A stretch of DNA of 64,000 nucleotides from AP-15 sp963788085 (lineage in GTDB: Bacteria; Pseudomonadota; Alphaproteobacteria; ATCC43930; CGMCC-115725): positions 1 through 64,000 of the forward strand of contig CAWBFS010000009.1 of the NCBI GenBank assembly GCA_963788085.1, given 5' to 3'. Position 1 is the stretch's first letter, and every line of letters begins with the position of its first letter. Under the pieces are notes generated by a model. The model was not told where the DNA came from and searched no databases. It saw only the letters and a list, made by a program, of their open reading frames with translations. A program made the position numbers and the translations under genes. Of the stretch, positions 9,876 to 19,931 are shown piece after piece.

Positions 9876-11243
9876 ATGGTTTTGGCACCTCCCGATCTCG
9901 GCCTGAGGCCGCTCGAACGCTACGTCGCGGCCCCCGATCCGACCTATCAGTGGAAGGCGGTCGCGGCGTTGCCGGGCAATGGCTACACCGCTCATCTGAT
10001 CGAGCTGGTGTCACAGCGCTGGCGTGATGAGAGCGAGGTGGACCGGCCGCGCTGGCAGCACCAATTGACGCTCGTCGTGCCCGACGAGGTCGCAAACGAT
10101 ACGGCGCTTCTCGTAATCGCCGGCGGCTCGAACGACAAGCCGGCGCCCGACCAGCCGAACCCTCTTCTGGCCATTGCGGCGGTGATGACCCGATCGGTCA
10201 CTGCCGAACTGCGCATTGTGCCAAATCAGCCCTTGACCTTCGCGGGAGAGACCGATCCACGCGCCGAGGACGGCATCATTGCGTATAGCTGGGACAAGTA
10301 CCTGCGAACCGGCGACGAGACCTGGCCGTTGCGGCTGCCGATGACGAAGAGCGTCGTGCGCGCAATGGACGCGATCACCGGCTACTGCCGCAGCCCTGCA
10401 GGCGGCGGGGTCGAAATCGGCAGGTTTGTCCTCGCGGGAGCCTCGAAGCGCGGCTGGACGGCCTGGACCGCCGCAGCGGTCGACAGACGGGTCGCCGCGG
10501 TTGTCCCGGTGGTCATCGATCTGCTCAACATCGAGGCCTCCTTCGAGCACCACTATCGCGCCTACGGCTTCTGGGCGCCGGCGATCGCGGCCTATCAGGC
10601 TTCCGGCATTATGCGCTGGGCGGGTACTGCCGAGCTGGCTTCGCTCCTGGAGATAGAAGACCCGTTTGCCTATCGCGACCGGCTGAGCATGCCTAAATTC
10701 GTGATCAATTCTGCGGGCGACCAATATTTCGTACCGGACTCGTCGAAGTTTTATTTCGATGCCCTGATCGGGGAGAAATATCTTCGCTACGTGCCCAATA
10801 CCGATCACTCGTTGAAGGGCAGCGACGCGCGGGAAAGCATGCTGGCGTTTTACCACGCGATTATTGCGGGCCAACCCCGCCCGAAGTTCTCGTGGAGCTT
10901 CGAGCCCAACGGAGTAATCGAGGTAAAAACTGCAGCGCCGCCGCTCGCCGCGGTGCTATGGCAGGCGGCAAACCCCGAGACGCGCGACTTCCGACTGGAG
11001 GCGATCGGCCCGGCCTACCGGCGCTCGACCTTGGAAGCCGACGGCGACGGGACCTTTAGGGCAAGAGTGTCCGAGCCCCCGCGCGGTTGGGTCGCTTGTT
11101 TCGTCGAGTTGACCTTCGCGAGCCGCGGCCCCTTTCCGTTCAAATTCACCACCGAAGTGCGGGTCATGCCCGAGACGCTACCTTTCGGTCCGCCGCCCGA
11201 AATGATGTCTGCCAGGCAAAAGGCGGCCGAGATTTCCTATTAA
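9876..11243 (+). CDS. PhoPQ-activated pathogenicity-related (PqaA-like) protein
   Basis: 455 residues, intact. Matches the PqaA family: PLERYVAAPDPTYQWK near the start, ALLVIAGGSND, an alpha/beta-hydrolase-like elbow VLAGASKRGWTAW with Ser, PVVIDLLNIEASFEHHYRAYG and FVINSAGDQYFVPDSS, then a C-terminal beta domain. No signal peptide is obvious from the chosen start; Salmonella PqaA is linked to envelope stress and melittin resistance. Expression signals are not visible, and the function in this organism is unknown. Confidence 0.85.
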   Translation: MVLAPPDLGLRPLERYVAAPDPTYQWKAVAALPGNGYTAHLIELVSQRWRDESEVDRPRWQHQLTLVVPDEVANDTALLVIAGGSNDKPAPDQPNPLLAIAAVMTRSVTAELRIVPNQPLTFAGETDPRAEDGIIAYSWDKYLRTGDETWPLRLPMTKSVVRAMDAITGYCRSPAGGGVEIGRFVLAGASKRGWTAWTAAAVDRRVAAVVPVVIDLLNIEASFEHHYRAYGFWAPAIAAYQASGIMRWAGTAELASLLEIEDPFAYRDRLSMPKFVINSAGDQYFVPDSSKFYFDALIGEKYLRYVPNTDHSLKGSDARESMLAFYHAIIAGQPRPKFSWSFEPNGVIEVKTAAPPLAAVLWQAANPETRDFRLEAIGPAYRRSTLEADGDGTFRARVSEPPRGWVACFVELTFASRGPFPFKFTTEVRVMPETLPFGPPPEMMSARQKAAEISY

Positions 11244-11393
11244 CGCCAGGGCGGTCGCACCCGGAGCGTGTTGCCCTCGGCCTGCGAACAGCTCAGCCGA
11301 GATTTTTGCTCGTGCTGACCGGCTTAACTATCTATTTCCGAGAAAGGCGCGTCAAAATTTATTAGAATTTAATGGTTCGGTGAGGAGAGGCAG

Positions 11394-11606
11394 TTGCGGC
11401 GGCTCTGGCGGCTTTTCGGGTGGTTCGTCGTGGTCGACGCGTTGATCACGGTATTTGGCGTGAGCACCGCGCCGCTGCTATTGTCTCTGGCGCTGGATGC
11501 TGCGGTCGGACTGCTCGTCATCCGCAGCTACATGGAGATGCGCGCTCGGTTCTCCGTCGCCTTCGCGACCGCCGCCAAACCCGGTTACCCGGAAGGCGGC
11601 GATTGA
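11394..11606 (+). CDS. Small membrane protein
   Basis: 70 residues from a TTG start preceded by GAGGAGAGG. Two hydrophobic stretches, roughly residues 7-25 and 27-45, with basic ends; short soluble tail ending PEGGD. Its stop overlaps the start of another hydrophobic ORF as TGATG. No family recognised. The ribosome site and overlap support it, but evidence is modest. Confidence 0.5.
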   Translation: MRRLWRLFGWFVVVDALITVFGVSTAPLLLSLALDAAVGLLVIRSYMEMRARFSVAFATAAKPGYPEGGD

Positions 11607-11875
11607 TGCTGGGTCTGATGCTGTCGCAGCTGGCGTTGCGGTTACTCTCGGCAATCCTCGGTGGATACGGCATATTTTGCCTGATCATGAGTTTCGCGGT
11701 GCCGGAGGTCGGGGCCCAGGCGTTTATACTGCTCGTTACGGCTAGCGCCATCGTCTATCTGTGCCGTTCCGGGCGGACGCCCGTAACGGGGACCTCCGCT
11801 AAGCCGTGGCGCCGAGCATTTCGCGGATATCGGGCAGGTGCTCGCGGCCCCAGAACATTTCGCCGGCAAGTATGA
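11606..11875 (+). CDS. Possible small membrane protein, 3' end uncertain
   Basis: ORF starting MLGLMLSQLALRLLSAILGG with two predicted membrane helices within the first 55 residues. The start overlaps the stop of the preceding small membrane protein. After about residue 60 the frame runs antisense into the DsbA-family gene, so the true end is probably nearer 11800 and may be masked by a frame error. Low confidence. Confidence 0.35.
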   Translation: MLGLMLSQLALRLLSAILGGYGIFCLIMSFAVPEVGAQAFILLVTASAIVYLCRSGRTPVTGTSAKPWRRAFRGYRAGARGPRTFRRQV

Positions 11876-12432
11876 AGGTCGGCACGCCGAATACGCCGAT
11901 CGCCTCGGCGGCACGGCAGATGCCGTCCAGCTCCGCACGCCCCGGGCCCGCTGAATAATCCGGGAACCCCGCCGGATCGGCGCCGGCTTCCGCCAACACT
12001 CCGCCGATCACGCCGGCATCCTCGATGTCGAGCTCGCGCTTCCAGAAGCGTTCGAAAATCGTATCGTGATAGCGGCGCAACACCGCGTCTCCCTGGCGCT
12101 TCGCGTACAGCATGCCGCACAGGGCGAGGCGTGGAATCCCAGATCTTTTGTGTGCCGCGGATCACGAGACCCCGTTTGCGGGCTTGCCGGCGGCAGTCCA
12201 TGTAGCTGTAGCGCACCCGGCGCCATTGATGGGCGTTGCGCTGTTCCTCGATGACGCGGCCATTATCGTCGAGCCTGGCGGAGCCGAGAAAGCTCGGAAT
12301 GTCGAGCCTATAGGGCAGCCAATCGATCCGCACCGGAAAGTCCCGCTCCAATTCATAGACGAGGTCCTTCGCCAAATAGGCGTAGGGGCTCTTGTAGTCG
12401 GTGTAGACAGCGACGGTTTGTGGCTCGGCCAT
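11799..12432 (-). CDS. DsbA-family / 2-hydroxychromene-2-carboxylate isomerase-like protein (frameshifted)
   Basis: About 211 residues after one +1 repair near 12115. N-terminal VAVYTDYKSPYAYLAKDL has the Ser-Pro of kappa-GST/HCCA isomerases in place of CxxC. The C-terminal half has RRYHDTIFERFWKRELDIED and the cis-Pro loop GVFGVPTFILAGEMFWGREH. It is therefore likely a glutathione-dependent isomerase or transferase and not a disulfide oxidase. It is the second half of a minus-strand run with a peptidoglycan-binding-domain protein 100 bases away. Confidence 0.85.
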
Positions 12433-12533
12433 ACTGGGTACGGTCCTTGTTTTCGACGAGTTTACGGGGTTTCACGGTTCTCTCGCATATTACTTTCCCC
12501 CACTGATTGGCGCAAAGCGCCTGGTGCCCGGAT

Positions 12534-12984
12534 CTATTTGTGCTCCGTGCGGCTGCCGAAATCGCTCGTGCCGGCGGAATTTGTAAGGGATCGCGCTCCT
12601 GCACCCTTCGGCGGCATGGTGGATCCCGCCCCCACGCCGGTGTTGCCGATGAGCGCGTCCGCGGTCTGTTGATCGAGCGTGGCCGTCCGCTCGAGATCGT
12701 TGCTCTCTTGGAACCGCAAAAGCGCCTGTTTTGTCTCGGGGCCTACTACGCCGTCGAGCGAGCCATTGTAGAGCCCGATCATGTGAAGCTCTACTTGCGC
12801 CCAGCGGACGTCGTCTTTCGAGGGATTTCGCGGCATTTAGCCAATGGTGCGAAGTTCCGGGCGCCGAGGGCATGTTCCCTACCGCATTCGAAACGTCGTC
12901 GGCGTCGGCCGAAAAATCCAGAGCGGCGCCGCCGATCCCCAATGCCAATACCGAAGCCGCGCCAAGGATCAATTTTCTCATCAT
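12534..12984 (-). CDS. Exported peptidoglycan-binding domain protein (frameshifted)
   Basis: About 150 residues after one +1 repair near 12840. It starts MMRKLILGAASVLALGIGG, a signal peptide; GGGAG precedes the chosen ATG at 12984 with good spacing. The mature part contains a PG_binding_1 unit: VELHMIGLYNGSLDGVVGPETKQALLRFQ. The C-terminal 35 residues are Gly/Ser/Thr-rich. It would sit in the periplasm and bind cell wall; no enzymatic domain is attached. Confidence 0.75.
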
Positions 12985-13220
12985 GGTCATCTCCCGTGCT
13001 CCGCAAGTTGGTAAATAGTTTGAGCTACTACTTAGAACGATTTGCCGCAACCTGCGGTTCCTCGTGAGCAGGTGTGTCAGATTTGGGACAAGCGGCACGG
13101 GTCTTGCGGTTGCCGGGCAAATCAAGCCGCGCACCGCGCCCTTGCCGCCGAACATCAAGCGTTAAAACGCAGTCGGAACCCGGTGCTTGATGTCGAAACC
13201 AGCGCCATGACGATGGCGGC

Positions 13221-14601
13221 CTAGGCGATAGCGGCACTGCCTCGGGCGATCTCGGCAGCGGTGGTGCGGGCGCGGGCGGCGGCGTCGCGGGCCATTTCGG
13301 CGCACAGGCCAGTATAGGCGGTCGGGTCGAGCAAGGCGGCGATCTGCTTTGCATCCAGATGCGCGGTGACGCGCGGGTCGGCCGCCAGCAGCTCGGCGAA
13401 GGACCGGCCTTCGACGAAGGCTGACTGCGCGGCGTCGTAGACGACGTCATGGGCGTGCTGGCGGCCGATTTGGGCGCCGAGATCGAGCATGACGGCTTCG
13501 GCCATGATCAGGCCGCCGCCGAGATCGAGGTTGCGCCGCATGCGCTCGGGGTCGAGGCGCAGTCCGCGCAGCACCTCGACGAGACGGGCGAGAGCATCGC
13601 CCAGTCGCGATCGCGGCGCGCGCTCTCGGCGGCCTCCATGATCAGGCTCGTCGTGCGGTCGGCCTCGTGCTCGGTCTGCATCGCTTCCAGCGCCAAGGGC
13701 ACGCTGGCGCGAACCTCGGCCGCGGCGGCGATGATGTCCTGGCACAGCTTGGGGTTGCGCTTCTGCGGCATCGTCGAGCTGCCGACCGTGCCGGGCGGCA
13801 CCGGCTCTTCGACCTCGCCGAACTCGGTCTTCATCAAGGTGTAGATCTCGCGCGCGATCTTGCTGCAGGTTGCGGCGAGGAGCCCGAAGATGCAGATGTT
13901 CTCGGCGAGATGGTCGCCGATTGTGCGCGACGGCACCCGCATCGGCTCCATGCCGAGATGCTTGCCCATCGCCGCCTGCACCGCCGGCCCCTGCGCGCCG
14001 AGCGAGGCAAAGGTGCCGGCGCCGCCGCCGAGCATCGCGACAAAGAGGCGGGGCGCGATCTGATGCAGGCGTTCGACATGGCGGAGCATCTCGTCGATCC
14101 ACACCGCCGGCTTGTAGCCGAAGGTCGCCGGCAATGCGTGCTGGCCGTGCGTGCGCCCGGCAATCGGCATATCGGCGCCGCGCTCGGCGAGGTCAGCCAT
14201 CGCCGAAAGCGCTTCGCCGATCAGCCCCAAAAAGATCCGGTGCGCCTGGCGCAGTACCAGCAGGTCGCCGGTCTGCGTGATGTTCTGCGTCGTGGCGCCC
14301 CAGTGCACCCATCCGCCATAGGGTTCGCCGGTGACGCGGCTCAATTCCCAAACCAAGCGGCACAATCGTATGGCCGGTGCGCGCGAACCCCTCGTCGATC
14401 CGCGCGCGGTCGAGCAATTCGAGGCGCGCCGCGCGCCCGATCGCCTCCGCCGCGCCCTTTCGGGATGATCCCCAGCTCCTCCTGCGCCTTGGCGAGCGCC
14501 GCCTCGACATCGAGCCAGGCCTGCCAGCGGTTCTCCAGCCGATAGAGCGCGCGGATACCGGGATCGGACACGCGGGCGGCAGTCGGGAGTTCGTCACTCA
14601 T
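13221..14601 (-). CDS. Fumarase/aspartase-superfamily lyase (adenylosuccinate lyase / carboxymuconate cycloisomerase type), frameshifted
   Basis: About 458 residues assembled from four overlapping frames (shifts near 14470, 14350 and 13590). It starts MSDELPTAARVSDPGIRALY, has GGWVHWGATTQNITQTGD, the conserved AGRTHGQHALPATFGYK and the superfamily signature GSSTMPQKRNP. The C-terminus is AAEIARGSAAIA. Likely closer to 3-carboxy-cis,cis-muconate cycloisomerase or an amino-acid lyase than to PurB, because it lies among catabolic genes and is divergent from a luciferase-like monooxygenase. Exact substrate unknown. Confidence 0.85.
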
Positions 14602-14755
14602 GGCCTCTTTCCTCCGGATTGACTCGCGCCGATCTTACCCGAACTCTCGGTTCGCAGGTCATCGGCCGATCACCAACCGAGCGTTTGGTCCGGACTTGAC
14701 GCGCATTCGGCTCACGGTCAGTCTGCCGGCATCGCCGCAGCGAGGAGCCGCCGCC

Positions 14756-16017
14756 ATGAAGCTGATGTGGTTTCACCTGATGCCCTACACCGAATTGCCG
14801 GAGGATTTCCGCGACAAGCATCCCTCGGTGTGGGTCGACATCCACTCCTCGCTGTTCGACCCGCGCCGCGCGCATCTGATGTACAACGACTTCATGGACG
14901 AACTGGAGTTCGCCGCCGAATGCGGGTTCGACGCGGTGTGCGTCAACGAGCACCATTCGAACGGCTACGGGCTGATGCCGTCGCCCAATCTGATCGCCTC
15001 GGCCTTGGCGCGGCGGACGACCGATACGGCGCTCTGCGTGATGGGCAATTCACTTGGCGCTCTACAACCCGCCGACCCGGGTCGCCGAAGAGTTCGCGAT
15101 GATCGACTGTCATCTCGGGCGGGCGGCTGATCGCCGGGTTCCCGGTCGGGACGCCGATGGATACCTGTTTTGCCTACGGCCAAAACCCGAGCATGCTGCG
15201 CGAGCGCTATTACGAGGCGCATGACCTCGTATTGCGGGCGTGGACGGAGCAGGACACGTTCGCGTTCAACGGCCGCTTCAACCAGCAGCGCTATGTCAAC
15301 ATCTGGCCGCGGCCGGTGCAGAAGCCGCATCCGCCGATCTGGATTCCCGGCGGCGGCTCGGTCGAGACCTGGCGGTGGTGCGCCGAAACCGATCACGTCT
15401 ACGCCTATCTGTCCTATTTCGGCTACCTGGCGGGCCAGGCGACGATGGACGGCTTCTGGAAAGAGATGGACCGGCTCGGCAAGGACCGGAACCCGTACCG
15501 CGCCGGCTTTCTGCAATTCGTCGGCGTCGCCGAGAGCCGCGAGGAGGCCTACCGGCTCTATCGCGAGCCGGCCGAATATTTCTACGGCCGCTGCCTGCAT
15601 GTCGACCCGCGCTTCGCCGCCGCGCCCGGCTATACCAGCGAGGCGACGCAGCGGGCGGGAGTGGTTGGCCAGGTCGCCCAGGTGGCCAGAATGCGACGGT
15701 TCGACACCTTGGCGCGCGAGATGGACGCGATCGTCGAGAAGGGCTACGTCATCATCGGCTCGCCGGACGAGGTTGCCGATCGGCTGAAGCAGGTGGCGGC
15801 CGACCTCAATGTCGGCCACCTGATGCTGCTGATGCAGTTCGGCTGCATGGGCAAAGATTTGGCGAAGTACAACACCAAGTTGTTCGCCGAGAAGGTCATG
15901 CCGCAGCTGACCGACGTGTTCTCGGAATGGGAGGACCGCTGGTGGCCGCAGCCAATGACCCGCGACGCGAGAGCGCCACTGACGCCGTTCCGGCAACCCG
16001 CGATGGCGGCCGAGTGA
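14756..16017 (+). CDS. LLM-class flavin-dependent monooxygenase (frameshifted)
   Basis: About 420 residues after two +1 repairs near 15052 and 15112. Start ATG has an upstream GAGGAG. Bacterial luciferase-like fold: MKLMWFHLMPYTELP, GFDAVCVNEHHSNGYG, then ALYNPPTRVAEEFAMID and GGRLIAGFPVG in the repaired frames, and KPHPPIWIPGGGSVET. The family uses FMN or F420 to oxidise or desulfurise small organics. The partner flavin reductase is not in the neighbourhood. A second LLM protein lies 1.1 kb downstream with an alpha/beta hydrolase between them. Confidence 0.88.
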
Positions 16018-16037
16018 TGCACTTGGCCAGCTCTTAT

Positions 16038-16122
16038 TCGTCGCCCCCGCGAAAGCGGGGGGCCAGTGACCCGGTGCGAGGTGCTGCTTGCCTCTGGGCC
16101 CCCGCTTTCGCGGGGGCGACGA
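16038..16122. repeat. Inverted intergenic repeat (CCCCCGCGAAAGCGGGGG palindrome)
   Basis: Two 24-base inverted arms at 16038-16061 and 16099-16122, each containing the smaller palindrome CCCCCGCGAAAGCGGGGG. This type of palindromic repeat is widespread between genes in alphaproteobacteria. It can fold into a large hairpin between the LLM gene and the alpha/beta hydrolase and may act as a transcript stabiliser or attenuator. Confidence 0.8.
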
Positions 16123-16139
16123 GTGAGTAGGAGGCGGTC

Positions 16140-16922
16140 GTGAGCGAACCGGAGGAGCTTTCGGTCGAAATCAACGGCTTTTCGTGCCGGGTGTGGCGGA
16201 AAGGGCAGGGACCGAAGCTCGGATTTCTCGCCGGCTTTGGCGGATTGCCGCGATGGATCCCGTTTCTCGATGCATTGGCGCGCGAGCGCACGGTCGTCGT
16301 TCCGTCACTGCCGGGGTTTCCCGGCGGCGACCGCGGCCATACGGTGCTCGACAGCCATCTCGACTGGCTGCTGGCGGTGCGGCAATTGCTGCAAAAGGCC
16401 GGGCTCGACGGCGCCGATATTGCCGGCAGCTCGGTCGGCGCATCGTTTGCCGCCGAGGTCGCGGCGATCTGGCCCGCTGCGGTGCGCCGGCTGGCGCTGA
16501 TCGCGCCCTGGGGCCTGTTCGACGAGAAGGACCCGATGACCGACCCTTGGGCGCAGCGGGCGCCCGACGTGCCGGGCCTGCTTTGCGCCGACCCCGAGCG
16601 CTGGAACCAGCTCAAAGCCGAGCCGGAAGGGGCCAACTCGCCGGAATGGCCGATCGTGCAGATGCGCGCCAACGAAGCGGCGGCGCGCGCCTTCTGGCCG
16701 CTCGGCAATACGCGGCTCGAAAAGCGCCTGCCGCTGATCGAGGCGCCGACCCTGCTGATCTGGGGCGAACGGGACCGCATCGTGCCGCGCAGCTACGCCG
16801 ACCGCTTCGCCGCCGCGATTGCCGGCCGCACCGAAATCATCACGATCCCCGGCGCCGGTCATCTCGCGGAACTCGACAAACCCGACGAGGTCGCCGCGGC
16901 AATCCTGCGCTGGACGACCTGA
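16140..16922 (+). CDS. Alpha/beta hydrolase
   Basis: 260 residues, intact, from GTG with AGGAGG just upstream. The triad is visible: Ser in IAGSSVGASFAAE, Asp in IWGERDRIVP, His in PGAGHLAELDKPDE. It lies between two LLM monooxygenases, so it could hydrolyse an ester or ring product formed by one of them (inference from context). No signal peptide; cytoplasmic. Confidence 0.88.
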   Translation: MSEPEELSVEINGFSCRVWRKGQGPKLGFLAGFGGLPRWIPFLDALARERTVVVPSLPGFPGGDRGHTVLDSHLDWLLAVRQLLQKAGLDGADIAGSSVGASFAAEVAAIWPAAVRRLALIAPWGLFDEKDPMTDPWAQRAPDVPGLLCADPERWNQLKAEPEGANSPEWPIVQMRANEAAARAFWPLGNTRLEKRLPLIEAPTLLIWGERDRIVPRSYADRFAAAIAGRTEIITIPGAGHLAELDKPDEVAAAILRWTT

Positions 16923-16936
16923 GACGCCCTCACCCA

Positions 16937-17027
16937 CCAAGCCCCTCGGGCTTGGTCCCCCCTCTCCCGCGTGCGGGAGAGGAGCTAAGCTGAGTGCGCG
17001 CTAGCCCCTCTCCCGCATTGCGGGAGA
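16937..17027. repeat. Cluster of three short palindromes
   Basis: Three adjacent hairpins occupy the gap: CCAAGCCC/GGGCTTGG at 16937-16955, CTCTCCCGCGTGCGGGAGAG at 16962-16981 and CTCTCCCGCATTGCGGGAGA at 17008-17027. They resemble the intergenic boilerplate repeats common in Bradyrhizobium-type genomes and could terminate or stabilise the upstream transcript. Confidence 0.7.
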
Positions 17028-17090
17028 CGGTGCCGAGCATAGCGAGGCGGGTGAGGGTACGGACGCGGCGGGAAGGATGGGGTACGAACA

Positions 17091-18375
17091 ATGAAATTCG
17101 GACTCTTCTACGAGCATCAGCTGCCACAGCCCTGGGCGGAGGATTCGGAGCTGCGGCTTTACCAACAGGCGCTCGACCAGGTCGAGCTCGCCGACCGGCT
17201 CGGCATCGACTATGTCTGGGAGGTCGAGCACCATTTCCTCGAAGAATATTCGCACTCTTCGGCGCCCGAGGTGTTCCTCGCCGCCTGCTCGCAGCGCACA
17301 AGGCGCATCCGGCTCGGCCACGGCATCACCTTGATGCCGCCCAAATACAACCATCCCGCTCAGGGTCGCCGAACGCATCGCCACGCTCGATCTGGTCTCG
17401 AACGGCCGCGTCGAGTGGGGCACCGGCGAGTCGGCGACGGCGGTCGAGATGGGTGGCTTTGGGGTCGATCCGCAGGAGAAAGAGGCGATGTGGCAGGAGG
17501 CGACCGAGCAGGCCGCCAACATGCTGGCGATGCGGCCCTATCCGGGTTTTCAGGGGCGCTGGTTCGACATGCCGTGCCGCAACCTGGTGCCGAAACCGGT
17601 GCAGAAGCCGCACCCGCCGATGTGGGTGGCGTGCTCGCGGCGAGAAACGATCCACCGCGCCGCCAGGGCCGGCCTCGGAGCGCTGGCCTTCGCCTTTCTC
17701 GAACCCGAGCAGGCCGCGAGGTGGGTCGAGGAATATTACAGCATCATCAAATCGCCGGAATGCGTGCCGATCGGCCACAGCGTCAACCCGAACCTCGCGA
17801 TCGTAACCGGAATGTCGTGCCACCCGGACGAGGCCGAGGCGGTCCGCCGTGGGCTCGACGGCTTTCGGTTCTTTGGCTATTCCCTCGGTTATTACGCCGT
17901 CTTTGGCGAGCACAGGCCGGGACGGGCCGACCTCTGGCAGCGATTTCTGCAAGTGAAGGACCAGCTGCCGGAAAACGCCGGGCGCGGCGGCATCGGCACC
18001 CCCGCGCAATTGCGCGAGCATCTGAGCCGCTATGAGAAGGCGGGCATCGACCAGGTCATGTTCGTCCAGCAGAGCGGCGCCAATCGCCATGAGCACATAT
18101 GCGAGTCGCTCGAAATCTTCGCCTCGCAGGTGATGCCCGAATTCAAGGAACGCGACCAGACTCAGGCCGCGCAAAAACAGCGCGAGCTGGCGCCCTATAT
18201 TGAGGCCGCACTGGCACGCAAGCCACGCATGCCGCCGGTCGCGGATGCCGACATCCCCCGCGTCGAAGCCTTTGGGCGCAAGGCCGCGTCGCCGATCCTC
18301 AGCTCCGACCGCGGCGGCGCAATCTCAATCCCGACCCAGGATCCGCTCGCCGTTCGCGCAGGCGAGCGGCCCTAA
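17091..18375 (+). CDS. LLM-class flavin-dependent monooxygenase (frameshifted)
   Basis: About 428 residues after one +1 repair near 17358. It starts MKFGLFYEHQLPQPW, with GIDYVWEVEHHFLEEYSHSSAPEVFLAA, then repaired RVAERIATLDLVSNGRVEWGTGES, and KPHPPMWVACSRRETIHRAA. The C-terminal stretch (residues 370-428) is extended and Pro-rich. The family is the same as the 14756 gene but the two are clearly divergent in sequence and are not a recent duplication. Substrate unknown. Confidence 0.88.
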
Positions 18376-18424
18376 GCTTCGCTGATGGACGCACCCCTGC
18401 CCTCCCCGATCTACTTGTACCCGA

Positions 18425-18892
18425 TCACTTGTAATAGCCGACACCACAGCCGATGTCGCCCACTCCCGTAACGAAGCTTACCTTCGGAGCCGGCGTCTTG
18501 TCAGGGCCCGGTTTCGGAAACATGTAGCTGACCTCGGTGATTTGACCCTCCTTCTTCCCCGCGGCGTAGATGTCCGTACCAAATGGGTTGCCGTTCGCAT
18601 CTTTGAGGTTTCTGACATCCGTGCCGATAAATTGCTTTGCTTGAGTGGCTAGGATTTTGCCGTCGCTGGTCTGGAAGCAAAATGGATAGAGATCGCCGAC
18701 CAGAAATCCGCCTTCCCCTTTGACGAACATGTCGATTGCCTTGGTCTTATCTGCTTTCACGGCGGCAACCGCCTTTGTGAGCATAGCTTGGGCCTCTTGG
18801 GCCGTGCCTTGCTGCGCGAACGCTTCGGCCGACAAGAAGACGGCAGAAGACAGCAGCGCGGCGATCAGCGCGATTGAAGTGCGTCGGTTCAT
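18425..18892 (-). CDS. Periplasmic cache-domain protein
   Basis: 155 residues, intact. Signal peptide MNRRTSIALIAALLSSAVFL with cleavage after AFA. The mature part is a single small cache domain: EGGFLVGDLYPFCFQTSDGK, FIGTDVRNLKDANGNPFG, EVSYMFPKPG, and a C-terminal SFVTGVGDIGCGVGYY. Such solitary periplasmic cache proteins sense or bind small molecules. Base composition is lower in GC than the previous genes. First of three minus-strand small genes (cache, NTF2-like, GYD) that do not share an obvious pathway. Confidence 0.85.
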   Translation of the reverse strand: MNRRTSIALIAALLSSAVFLSAEAFAQQGTAQEAQAMLTKAVAAVKADKTKAIDMFVKGEGGFLVGDLYPFCFQTSDGKILATQAKQFIGTDVRNLKDANGNPFGTDIYAAGKKEGQITEVSYMFPKPGPDKTPAPKVSFVTGVGDIGCGVGYYK

Positions 18893-18966
18893 GATGTCGC
18901 TCCTGATGTGTGTTAGCCGATGGGCTGGTCAAATCTCTGACCGGCCTCGCAGCGGATGAGACAGGC

Positions 18967-19455
18967 CTACTGGGGCCGCGAGGAGGCGGTGTGGGATACC
19001 AGCAGCCACGCACCGCCGCGTTTTTCGAAAACGTCCGTCTCCGAGGTAGCCCCGCCCAGCGCAGCGCCCGCCTTTGACTTGCCTACGGCGTTCACAATGC
19101 CCGTTGACCACGCCACATCGCCTTTGACTTGAACATAAGGTCCATCCGTCTGGGTGATGTTCAGTTCCGACCAGAAGTTGCCCGCTGCTTCCCAGGCCTT
19201 ATTGACGGCATCCCAGCCAACGGAAATGCTCTTCTCCCGCGGATTGAGCAACATCACGTTGGCATCGTGCGCCCACAGCGGAGCCATTTTTGACATCGCG
19301 AGCGGGCCGATCGCGGCATGATATGCCGCGATAGCGGCCTTGACGGCGTCGATGTCGGAATGCTCCGCGTAGCTCTTTCCATTGCCCGCGAGCAGCACGA
19401 AAGTCGAAAGCAGCAGCGCACGAGCGACCAGCGTGAATGTAGTACGTCGATGCAT
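18967..19455 (-). CDS. Exported NTF2-like / SnoaL-like (DUF4440-type) protein
   Basis: 162 residues from MHRRTTFTLVARALLLS, a signal peptide ending near SYA. Mature part is a cone-shaped NTF2-like domain: IDAVKAAIAAYHAAIG, WAHDANVMLLNPREKSISVG, GDVAWSTGIVNAVGKS, EKRGGAWLLVSHTAS. Members of this group are ketosteroid-isomerase-fold proteins, mostly of unknown ligand. An earlier in-frame start would add 11 residues before the signal peptide and is less likely. Confidence 0.8.
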   Translation of the reverse strand: MHRRTTFTLVARALLLSTFVLLAGNGKSYAEHSDIDAVKAAIAAYHAAIGPLAMSKMAPLWAHDANVMLLNPREKSISVGWDAVNKAWEAAGNFWSELNITQTDGPYVQVKGDVAWSTGIVNAVGKSKAGAALGGATSETDVFEKRGGAWLLVSHTASSRPQ

Positions 19456-19598
19456 AGCGTTCCTCTCAGTCAGTCTGCCATTCCGCACATCACCTCCGGT
19501 AAGGCGATGCGGTACACCCGCATCCGCGCTAACAAACCGGCAGCGAAAGGCCGACCGGCTCGAGGCTCTGATGCGGGTGACCGGGCCTGACGATTTAC

Positions 19599-19931
19599 TT
19601 ATCGGGCGGGCTTATAGGTCTTGGCAACGGCCTCCGCCTTCTTCATACCCCCCACGCCCTCCGTCCCCGTCATCAAGACGGTTGTTTTCGCCGACTTGAT
19701 GGCGCCGCCTGCGGCTATAGCCAGCGCGATTGCGGACATACTTTCGTTGGTCGGCACATCGGCGACGATGACGAGATCATATTCACCGAAACAATACCAG
19801 CCGCCCACGAGTTTGCCCCCGACGGCCTCGCACGCCGCACGGCCGACGGCTTCAACTCGGTTTTGCGGGTTCTTGAGCTGAGCGGCCCAAGACTCCGGGG
19901 TGTAAGCTGCCTGGTACATAAAGAGCGGCAT
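19599..19931 (-). CDS. GYD-domain protein
   Basis: 110 residues from MPLFMYQAAYTPESWAAQL, with a strong AGGGAGG site upstream. The domain's namesake motif is present as GEYDLVIVADVPTNESM, followed by SAIALAIAAGGAIKSAKTTVL. A ferredoxin-like small dimeric protein; function unknown. It ends the minus-strand run and is divergent from the PKS. Confidence 0.85.
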   Translation of the reverse strand: MPLFMYQAAYTPESWAAQLKNPQNRVEAVGRAACEAVGGKLVGGWYCFGEYDLVIVADVPTNESMSAIALAIAAGGAIKSAKTTVLMTGTEGVGGMKKAEAVAKTYKPAR

